This document shows positions 21,693 to 29,880 of a stretch of DNA of 35,682 nt, in pieces. The DNA comes from Bremia lactucae (lineage: Eukaryota > Oomycota > Peronosporomycetes > Peronosporales > Peronosporaceae). The stretch's first letter is position 1, and the number at the start of each line of letters is the position of its first letter. A program made the translations under genes and the position numbers. The DNA is taken from assembly GCF_004359215.1 (NCBI RefSeq), contig NC_090627.1, positions 1,933,554 through 1,969,235 of the forward strand. The letters run 5' to 3'. Under the pieces are notes generated by a model. That model made no database searches. It was given only the letters and a program-made list of their open reading frames with translations, and was not told the DNA's origin.

Positions 21693-22140
21693 TGTAACGG
21701 GGTGTATCGCTACATGAAATTAACACTTCAAGGTTGTTAATTAATATATAATCTAAAAGGTAGATAATATATGGAGGATATTGCTTTATATAGTAATGTT
21801 CAGAAATATTATCCATAAATAGGTATAGGCCATTATATCTATTTATTCCGCAGACTAATCAGCTGTAGATGAAAGCAAAAGAAAGAGACAGATAAGATAA
21901 GATTTCAATTGCATGTTTAGTATTAGTTTATAATTTAAGTTAGCATTTACAAGATAGATAAAAGATTTACTTAATTATATTAATACAGTTTTCATTTAAC
22001 CCTCTTTAAGCTAGTTACCTTACAGAATAGCCTTTTTCTGCACGAACTTGTGAACGTGAAGTAACGTAAGGCACCACTCGCAACTAGCAGTGCGATGTGG
22101 ACTTTTACTGAAGCAGTACAAGTCGTAGTGCCCCGATACA
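21693..22140 (+). repeat. 5' LTR of element C
   Basis: 448 nt. It starts TGTAACGGGGTGT and ends GTGCCCCGATACA, a near-perfect 13-nt inverted repeat of the start. Similar throughout to the LTR at 2539. Followed two bases later by the primer-site candidate and then gag. Confidence 0.9.
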
Positions 22141-22142
22141 CC

Positions 22143-22161
22143 TGGTAGCACTTTGTAGTCC
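22143..22161 (+). other. Primer-binding-site candidate of element C
   Basis: TGGTAGCACTTTGTAGTCC follows the LTR after CC. TGG plus TAGCA agrees with the 3' end of initiator methionine tRNA (CCA end) for only the first eight bases; the rest does not fit that tRNA. Element B has the same block (AGTAGCACTTCGTAGTC), so it is conserved. Confidence 0.5.
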
Positions 22162-22190
22162 ATCCGAGGACCACATTTCCTTCACCTAAC

Positions 22191-23171
22191 ATGGAAATGT
22201 TTGATGATAGTGGGAATGCGCATTACGTTTCGCGTAAAAGCTACTCCTTTATAAGTGAAATAGAAGGGAATGCGGTCGACCGAATGAGTTCGACCGTAGG
22301 AAACGATGCCGATTTGGTAATACTGTCCATTTTGGTCAGAGATGCCCTCCATTCAGCCATCGCCAAGTTCATACAACATGAACTTGACGAGATGAAAGAG
22401 AAGGTAGCCTTGCTGAATCAGCAAGGCTCTCAACAGGCAGAACTGTTGAGGTTACAACAGGTACAGACCCCAGTTCCTGGGATGACGCAAACGCGTCGTC
22501 CCGAAACCTTAAAGATTGACATCTCTAAGTACAGGGGGGTCGAAAAAAAAGAATCCCTCTTTAGGTGGTTTATCGAGTTGGACGATGCCATAAGGGCACG
22601 CCACATCATCGACAAGCAAATGCAAGCCGCAGTCGCTCAATCAATTTTGGCAGGTCGTGCCAAAACTGGGGCATTGGGCCTTACGTTGCGCGACCCATAC
22701 GTCTTTAGATCGCTAGTGGCTTTCAAAGCGCAACTCAAACAGACGTTTGAACCACCAAGAACTGAATTCAGAGCTCGCTCAGAGCTTCTGAAACTCAAGC
22801 AAGGCAAGCGTGATGTTCACGCATTTGTCCAGCACATACGACTCTTAGCGAGTTGTATTACAGATAGCCCAGTCCATGAAGACACGTTGATTACGGTGTT
22901 CATGCAAGGTCTTACGGATGGTCCCGTAAAGATCCACCTGTTCCGCTTGGAACTGGATACGCTTGAAGAAGCAATATCCGTTGCGGAACAGGAGGACTTT
23001 AGCTTGAGACAGGCTCAAGCTAGTTCGTCATCATATCGTCCTCCAAGACGACACGAGTTAGAAATTCCAAAGCCCATGGACCTCTCTTACGTCAAAAGCG
23101 AGAGACCTCGCTTTTCGAGCAATAAGCGATTGCAGAAATGCTATCGCTGCCAAAAATTAGGTCATGAGTAA
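22191..23171 (+). CDS. gag of element C (first copy)
   Basis: Capsid-nucleocapsid polyprotein, 326 residues, open from MEMFDDSGNAHYV. Residues 60-100 are a coiled-coil-like stretch (FIQHELDEMKEKVALLNQQ). Residues about 105-270 form the retrotransposon gag domain (ISKYRGVEKKESLFRWF, LTLRDPYVFRSL, ARSELLKLKQGKRDVHAF, HEDTLITVFMQGLTDG). The Ser-rich hinge SSSSYRPPRR follows. The CCHC knuckle begins CYRCQKLGHE and is cut by a stop: the copy at 24369 has nine extra bases and TGT where this one has TAA. The frame is long because the damage falls at the end. Confidence 0.85.
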   Translation: MEMFDDSGNAHYVSRKSYSFISEIEGNAVDRMSSTVGNDADLVILSILVRDALHSAIAKFIQHELDEMKEKVALLNQQGSQQAELLRLQQVQTPVPGMTQTRRPETLKIDISKYRGVEKKESLFRWFIELDDAIRARHIIDKQMQAAVAQSILAGRAKTGALGLTLRDPYVFRSLVAFKAQLKQTFEPPRTEFRARSELLKLKQGKRDVHAFVQHIRLLASCITDSPVHEDTLITVFMQGLTDGPVKIHLFRLELDTLEEAISVAEQEDFSLRQAQASSSSYRPPRRHELEIPKPMDLSYVKSERPRFSSNKRLQKCYRCQKLGHE

Positions 23172-23733
23172 AGTTCCCCACGCCCAGCACCGAAAAATAC
23201 TGAACGTAATTCTGGACCGTATTCCAAAAAAGGCAACGGTTGCGGGTCCGAAGTTGTTGCGAAATCGCAACAGCGAGGTGGCTCGCCAAAAACGGTCAGG
23301 GTCAGTAGGGGCGCAACGCCCTACTGATCCAGCAAACAACAAGAGAATTTGCAAATCTCTTGACTAAAGTTGCTCCAGACACACAATCATTATGTGTCTC
23401 TGCACCTGGTGATGAGGTATCCCACGTCACCTTGAACTTAAAAGTGACAAATAATATGTCACTCAGAGCCGTAGTGGTCTGGGAAGCGTCGAATAACTTT
23501 ATTCGTTGCCAGTCACTAGAGGGTCGTAGACTCAAATATGTTGAGCGCGACATCCCTCCAACGAGGACGACGGTGCGACTAGCGACAGGCGCATCGACAG
23601 CAGTGATGAAACGCGTAGTGAAATTTCACTACACGTTAAGAGATTTAAAGTATGATAATGATTTCATCGTACTGGATTTGGATGACGAATTTGATGTCAT
23701 CGTAGGTTTACCTTAGCTCAGAAAATACGAGCC
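23172..23733 (+). pseudogene. gag end and protease of element C (first copy)
   Basis: Continuation after the broken knuckle. The gag/protease boundary hairpin is at 23303-23326. The protease follows (VAPDTQSLCVSAPGDEV, TNNMSLRAVVVWEASNNF, FIVLDLDDEFDVIVGLP). The catalytic motif, VDCGAS in the second copy, is VVWEAS here, so the active-site aspartate is gone. A stop follows VGLP (TAG at 23714). Confidence 0.75.
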
Positions 23734-23917
23734 AAGGATCAGCTGCCAGCATCGATCCGTAAAGATGCCTGCTACTTGTTCATCAGATGGCTATCTGATG
23801 AACGTCTTGGAGCGTTTACAAGCGTGTGGATGTACTAGGAGTGAGTGCGATGGCCTCACTTGTGGTACGGTCGTTAGTACAACTGCACAAGATCACAGTG
23901 TGATTACTAATCACACT

Positions 23918-23918
23918 N
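23918..23918. other. Single N at a repeat join
   Basis: One ambiguous base at the exact point where protease-linker sequence jumps back into the middle of gag (CGCGACCCATACGTCTTT). Likely a local assembly join between two gag copies. Confidence 0.9.
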
Positions 23919-24740
23919 CGCGACCCATACGTCTTTGGGTCGCTAGAGGTTTTTAAAACCCGACTCAAACAGACGTTTGAGCCACCAAGGGCTGAGTTCA
24001 GAGCTCGTTCAGAGCTTCTGAAACTTAAGCAAGGCAAGCGTGATGTGCACGCATATGCCCAGCACATACGACTCTTAGCGAGTTGTATTACCAATAACCC
24101 AGTCCATGAACACACGTTGATTACGGTGTTCATGCAAGGTCTTACGGATGGTCCCGTAAAGACCCACCTGTTCCGCTTGGAACTGGATACGCTTGAAGAA
24201 GCAATATCCGTAGCGGAACAGGAGGACTTTAGCTTGAGACAGGCTCAAGCAAGTTCGTCATCATATCGTCCACCTAGACGACACGAACTAGGAGGTCCAG
24301 AACCCATGGACCTTTCCTATGTCGAAAGCGAGAAACCTCGCTTTTCGAATAATAAGCGATCGCAGAAATGCCATCGCTGCCAAAAATTGGGACATTACGC
24401 TCATGAGTGTAGTGCCCCACGCCCAGCACCGAAAGGTACTGAACGTAATTTTGGATCGTATGCCAAAAAGGGCAACGGTCGCGGGTCCGACACTGTTGTG
24501 AAATCGCAACAGCGAAGCGGACCGTCAAAAAAACGGTCGGGGTCAGTAGGGGCGCAACGCCCTACTGATCCAGCAACATCAAGAGAATTTGCAAATCTCT
24601 TGACTAAAGTTGCTCCAGACACACAATCATTATGTGTCTCTGCACCTGGTGATGAGGTATCCCTCATCACCTTCACGTTAAAAGTGACAAATGATTTGTC
24701 ACTTAGAGCCCTAGTGGACTGCGGAGCGTCGAATAACTTT
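23919..24740 (+). pseudogene. Second gag-protease copy of element C
   Basis: Starts inside the capsid domain (RDPYVFGSLEVFKTRLKQTF) and repeats about 22690-23490. Here the CCHC knuckle is intact (CHRCQKLGHYAHEC, 24369-24410), the boundary hairpin is at 24544-24567, and the protease active site reads LVDCGASNNF with Asp at 24717-24719. Homology stops at 24740, right after the active site, where an inverted fragment begins. Confidence 0.8.
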
Positions 24741-24793
24741 TGGCTCATATTTCTAAGCCAAGGTAAACCTACGATGACATTAATTTGTCATCC
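24741..24793 (-). repeat. Inverted 53-nt piece of the protease gene
   Basis: This stretch is the reverse complement, with few differences, of 23680-23734 in the first protease copy (contains GGTAAACCTACGATGACAT, opposite to ATGTCATCGTAGGTTTACC). It bridges the protease active site and the integrase C-terminal region. Confidence 0.8.
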
Positions 24794-25715
24794 AACTTCA
24801 GCAACGGAATGCAGACAAACATGGAAGAGCAAATGTTCATTCATTTCAAATTATTGATGTAGTGCTACTCTCTACGGTAAACCTACCTAAGCGTGTAGTC
24901 ACTGATGTGGGTAGCAGCAAATTACTACCCAAGTTCTTTGGACCTTTCCGAGTACTGCATCGCACAGGCAATGCCTACACAACAGAATTGCCACGAAGGA
25001 TGCGAATGCATCCTACGTTTTACGTTGGTCGGCTCCGCCCGTACCATCAGTACGCTGCTTCTTTTGAGGACGGATTCGACCACCCTTTTCAAGAATCCCC
25101 AAAAGATTCTTGTGATCGCGAACCAGATTCTCATGTTGAACCTGAACTTTCTCATGCCGGTTCCGAATATTACCGATACTACGATGAGCTGACGACAGAT
25201 CATCGCGAACAGCATGGTATTTCCGTTCGTACTCCAACATGGAGTTCGCACTCTTCGAACGGTCTTCCAACCGCTTGATATGGTGAGCCTGCACCGTCTG
25301 CTCCAACGAGCGATGCTTGCCACGCTCGTGGTCAAATCCCTCCTCCAAATCATGGAGGTAGTGATCGATTTTGTCGATCTTCGACATTAGATCCGCATAC
25401 GGGTCGGATCTAATTTTCCCTCCTCCACCACAACCATTGGTGGATTCCCACGGTGGTCAACGTTTCCTTGTGGAACGTATAAAGAGCCACCGTGATGTGA
25501 AGGGGCAGCGAACGAGTTATCTTGTTCGCTGGCGTGGTTATCCACCTTCACATGACAGCTGGGAGCCTCGTTCCCAGCTGGTTGCTGACGTTGAGGGCCT
25601 CGTCCGTCAGTATGACGAGACCCATCCGATGGTTCGGAAGGCCCATCGGAAAACACTCGCCCCTGGCGCTTGTAGATCGATTGCAAAACGTCAATTGCAC
25701 CACGCATCTCAATAA
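24794..25715 (+). mobile_element. Integrase C-terminus and chromodomain of element C
   Basis: RT, RNase H and the integrase core are missing. Sequence resumes at the integrase tail (LLSTVNLPKRVVTDVGSSKL, FFGPFRVLHRTGNAYT, HPTFYVGRLRPYHQY). After a linker with stops, the chromodomain lies at about 25455-25640: FLVERIKSHRDVKGQRTSYL, then VRWRGYPPSHDSWEPRSQL, with the WRGY and SWEP motifs typical of chromoviruses, which use the domain to target histone marks. Frame continuous through the chromodomain. Confidence 0.9.
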
Positions 25716-26737
25716 AGATGCGAGTCCTTCCCCTGGGCGAAGAAAGGGAATAGCATCCCCTTTTACCCTCTTCGAGTTGTCAACAAAACACGGACAGGGA
25801 ACACCGCACATGAGGCATGAAAACCCAGCCTCACGTGACAACCGATGCAGTTTATACTTTGCATCGGTTCGAGTTTGCTTCTTCAACTTAAAGCGAATCG
25901 CGAGAAGTATCTGACGCCAGGCTTCGCGTCGAATGTCTTTGACATTGCGAATGAACGCGCTCTAGGCTTGCTTAAGCGAGACTTTATCTCGCTTATTTTT
26001 GCCGCTAAACCATCGATGCTTAAGAAAAGCATCGAGATAAAAATCTTCCTCAGCGCGAAAGTTCTTCGCGCTGGGATCAAGGCCATGTAGCTTTGTCGCA
26101 ATAAATAAAGGATAATTATTGTGAGGAGTAGTTTCTCCAGACAAGCTATTGATTAACCTTTCTGGCAAAAGCCACGGCTTCTTTTCAAGGGCGAGATGAG
26201 ACATTTACTGTCTTCACTCCCCTGAGTGGAACCCACTGAAGCAGGCGTACCACAAGAACTTTTCTTACGATGGCTTACGCCATCGTCATCACCTTGCACA
26301 GAAACACATGCAGGTGACCGTAATGGAAACGGAACCGGCGATGAGGGATCATCCTCATCGTCGGAACCAAATAGACTATTATCTCGTCTATCAGAATGAG
26401 CTCTCTCATTCGAAGGCTCATATAGTTAGCCGCCTGACGTCTATCAGGTGACTGTTCCATTCTCCCCGAGTCGGCCATTTCGTCCGACTCGCATTCGTAG
26501 TCGACCTCCAAAGAGGGGTCGTATTCTCGTGGTGAATCACCACGTGCACTCGCAACATCGAGTGTTGTGCGAGTGGAAGACACTACAAACAGACGTTCCG
26601 TCTGCCGCAAGAGATAACAATGCGTCACCCGCGGCTGCACGAACCGCAGCCGAAGGCGCAGTACTATCGACACCCCGCATGAGTTTATTGTTCATGCGAT
26701 GGAATTTAAAATGACGGTTCTGACCAATCAACATCAT
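25650..26737 (-). pseudogene. Antisense accessory ORF of element C (aORF)
   Basis: Long reading frame on the strand opposite to gag-pol, between chromodomain and 3' LTR, where no sense frame exists. From Met at 26737/26734: LIGQNRHFKFHRMNNKLMRG, STAPSAAVRAAAGDALLSLA; then, after one indel near 26590, VVSSTRTTLDVASARGD and CESDEMADSGRMEQSPDRR; after another near 26415, an acidic block FGSDDEDDPSSPVPF; then LPERLINSLSGETTPHNN, LFIATKLHGLDPSAKNF, EEDFYLDAFLKHRWFSG. At 25962-25964 a TAG interrupts, and the same frame continues SAFIRNVKDIRREAWRQIL, TDAKYKLHRLSREAG, CPCFVDNSKRVKGD to about 25650 and beyond, overlapping the chromodomain antisense. About 360 residues in all. No known domain recognised; overall basic C-terminal half and acidic middle. 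Confidence 0.6.
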
Positions 26738-26802
26738 TTTTAAAATTAAGTGGTCACATAGTGACCACTCCATCCAATGACAGTAGTCAGAGTGATTGTC
26801 GT

Positions 26803-26813
26803 TTAAGGGAGGG
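26803..26813 (+). other. Polypurine tract of element C, at gap edge
   Basis: TTTAAGGGAGGG is the same tract that precedes the LTR at 2539. The 100-N gap starts right after it, so the 3' LTR of C is hidden in the gap. Confidence 0.7.
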
Positions 26814-26913
26814 NNNNNNNNNNNNNNNNNNNNNNNNNNNNNNNNNNNNNNNNNNNNNNNNNNNNNNNNNNNNNNNNNNNNNNNNNNNNNNNNNNNNNNN
26901 NNNNNNNNNNNNN
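26814..26913. other. Assembly gap, 100 N
   Basis: Placeholder gap. It replaces the 3' LTR of C and everything up to the middle of RT of D. Confidence 0.99.
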
Positions 26914-28160
26914 GCCACAGGAGGGTGGCGGATAGTGCACGCAATCAACAAACTGAATGCTGCAACGGTACCGGCTGAGAGGCCGATTTCTAGAAAGACG
27001 TAATCATAGATGCTATGTCTAAGAGTACCATCTTTTTGTCTATGGATTTTATCAGATCCTTATGCGTCAACGGGACATCCCGTACACAGGAGTGAGCAAT
27101 CCCAGTGGGATGCTCTGGGAATGGCTAGTAATGACACAGGGGCTTAGTAACGCCCCTGCAACACTCAACGGATGTGTAACGAATCTGTTGAGACCAGTGC
27201 GAGAATTCGCACCGAGTTATTTTGACGATATATCCGTCCATAGCCCGGCTATGGACGAAATGACGGACGTGGAAGTTCATAAAACTCACGTTCGTCAGGT
27301 TCTTACACTTATGCGAAAGCATAAGTTGTATGCAAATCTCAAGTAGTGTATATTAGCTGCAAGCGAAATACCACTTCTTGGGTGCATCGTCGGTAAACAC
27401 GGCGTGCGCCCTGATTCCGAAAAGATCAAGGGAATTACCGACTGGCCAGTTCCAGTCGATGTCAAGGGACTTAGAAAGTTCCTTGGGCTAGCAGAGTAAT
27501 ATTGCACAAGTACTCACGCAATTATGCCGAGATGACATTTCATCTCTCTCTCTTGAAAAAGACGAGAAATGGTTAGTGAACGCTGATTGTCAGCGTTCCT
27601 TTGAAGGTATCAAGCAAAGCTTGATGCAATCGCCAATATTGGTGATTGCACATCAAGACAGACTATCCGATGTGGTCTGTGACGCCAGCGATTTCGCGAT
27701 CGGATGTGCATTAATGGAATACGATACGGACGGCGCGGAGCGCGTCGTCTATTACCAATCGCGTTGGCTGCAACCAGCTGAACGCAATTACTCAGTGCAT
27801 GACAAGGAACTCGTTGCCATGAACATGCACTGGTTAAATTTAGGGTCTATCTCCTCGGAGATAGACCGTTCATCGTATATACGGACCATGCGTCATTACG
27901 CACGGCCGTCAATAGCCCACACCTCTCGCAAAGAATGGCGAGGTGGCTATCCTTCTTCGCGGAGTATAACTTCTCCGTCGAATATAAACCGGGATGACTT
28001 AATGTCGTCGCTGATGCGTTATCACGCCGACCCGATTACGAGTCAGCAGTGCACTCCAGCAGTGAAATTAATCCCACTGTTGCAACACTCACTACAAGTG
28101 TTCTGACATCAACCTTAGTTAATGATATAAAGTAAGCCTACGCAGAAGATTAAGACCTTC
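26914..28160 (+). mobile_element. RT and RNase H of element D
   Basis: Same family as C. RT: GGWRIVHAINKLNAATV, then a stop and a deletion of MDGFY, MLWEWLVMTQGLSNAPATL, SYFDDISVHS with both catalytic aspartates kept, and LGCIVGKHGVRPD. A stop follows YANLK (27345). RNase H at 27576-28000: QSPILVIAHQDRLSDVVCD, ASDFAIGCALMEYD, YYQSRWLQPAERNYSVHD, KELVAMNMHWL, then a one-base shift in GVYLLGDRPF. Densely packed with hairpins (see findings). Confidence 0.88.
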
Positions 28161-29220
28161 TGCATTTAATGGATCATCTGATGAATCCATCCAATAAATA
28201 TTTTGAAGATTTACCCGCTTTATATCGACCGTCATCCGATCGATACAAAACACGCAACGGCTTACTATACTACACAGCCGTTGCCGGCGACATTCCACGT
28301 GTCGACGTCCCAACTCACAATGATTTGCGCTTGCGCATCATGTATAAGTGTCCCGATGCTCTAACAAGTGGGCATCGTGGACGTGAAAAGACTTACCTCA
28401 TAGTAAGTCAAGCCTTTTACTGGACTCGCCAGTATTAGTTCTTGCACAAGTACATTCGTGCTTGCGAGGTATGTCAACGGGTGAAGCCTAGCCCTTCATT
28501 CCGTGCACCTCTCCAACCTCTACCACTTCCGGCAGAATGTTGGCAGTCCGTATCTATAGACTTCGTCGTCGAATTTCGCGAAGCCGATCACAAAAACAAT
28601 GGAATCCTTGTTTTTGTAGACAGATTCAGCAAGATGGTACATCTTGTTGCTGTACCAGAATCGATCACGGCTCCGGGCTTTGCCCGTGTCTTTATCGACA
28701 CGGTATTCAACTTCGAGGTTACGTCCAATCGTATCCGAGTTTTTACCGATGGTCAAATTTGCCATCAATAATTCGGTGCATGCGCCTACAACGCATACAC
28801 CGTTTTTCGTGAATGGCTTACGCCATCCTCGCATACCCACCCAATTAATGGGATCCTGTAGTTTAAGGGAATTCCACGGTTTACCCCCGTGAACTGGTCT
28901 CGGATAGAGATCCACGGTTCACGGCGGCGTTTGGCAATCCGTGTTCCGATCTCTCGGAACACGGCTGACTATGTCAAATTCCGATCATCCAGAGACAGAT
29001 ATTCAGACAGAATGCGTAAATTGTGTCCTCGAAGAGATACTTCGAGGTTACGTCGAATCAAATCCGAATCGGAGCGAGTTTTCACGATGGTCAAATTCGC
29101 CAACAACAATTCGGTGCATGCGTCTGCAACGCATAACCTCCCAATCAGAGGGATCCTCGGGTTGAAGGGGGGGCTCGCACGAGAAAACCATCTCTGGCTC
29201 ATGCTCATCACGCATCGAAG
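28161..29220 (+). mobile_element. Integrase of element D, rearranged
   Basis: Zinc-binding part at 28169-28480 (LLYYTAVAGDIPRVDVPTHN, GREKTYLIVSQAFYW, CEVCQRVKP). Core starts SIDFVVEF with the first Asp. After FIDTVF the order is scrambled: the segment for the end of the core (EVTSN.., KFAINNSVHA, THTPFFVNGLRHPRIPTQL) comes at 28711-28860 before the centre of the core (RDPRFTAAFGN) at about 28895-28960, and a second copy of the end segment follows at 29041-29130. Frames are broken. Confidence 0.8.
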
Positions 29221-29880
29221 TTAACAACGACGCGAGTGATGTCGATGTCGAAGAAATCGACATCGAAGACGAGAATGATATCATGGCAGTACGCACAAAG
29301 CGTACTGAAACAGACAAAACAAATGAGTCAGCAGAAGAATTTCTGCTAACTCGAAAATCAACAATCCGTTTTATTCAGAATTCCATTTCTAACGCAATGG
29401 ACCGTCAGAAACGGAATGCAAACATCGAAGAGCAAATGTTCATTCATTTAAAATAAATGATCTAGTGCTGCTCTCTACGATGAAACTACCTAAGCGCTTA
29501 GTCACTAACGTGGGTAGCAGTGAACTACTACCCAAGTTCATTGGGCCAATCCGTGTACTGCATCGCGGAGGTAATGCGTACACAATAGAGTTGCCACGTA
29601 GGATGCCTCCGCATCCTACGTTTTACGTTAGTCGGCTCCACCCGTACCATCAGTACGCGGCTTCTTCCGAGGACGGATTTGACCACTTTTTTCAAGAATC
29701 CCTAAACTATTCTTGTGATCGCGAACCAGATTCTCATGTTGAACCTGAAGTTTCTCATGCCGGTTCCAAATATCTTCGAACCTGCGATGAGCTGACGACA
29801 GCCCATCGCGAACAGCGTGATACTTCCGTCTGTACTCCAACATAGAGTACGCACTCTTCGAACGGTCTTACAACCGCTCG
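29221..29880 (+). mobile_element. Linker and integrase C-terminus of element D
   Basis: Acidic linker 29221-29400 (DVDVEEIDIEDENDIM, AVRTKRTETDKTNESAEEF) followed by FIQNSISNAMDRQKRN, then the integrase tail at 29465-29845 (LLSTMKLPKRLVTNVGSSEL, HRGGNAYTIELPRRM, HPTFYVSRLHPYHQY). The chromodomain is missing; at about 29880 the sequence jumps to the RNase H-integrase linker of the next copy. Confidence 0.85.

Noticed and set aside
25387..25640. Minus-strand frame opposite the chromodomain as part of the antisense gene
   Set aside because: Sense chromodomain conservation alone could keep it open; the antisense gene is therefore claimed only from about 25650 upward.
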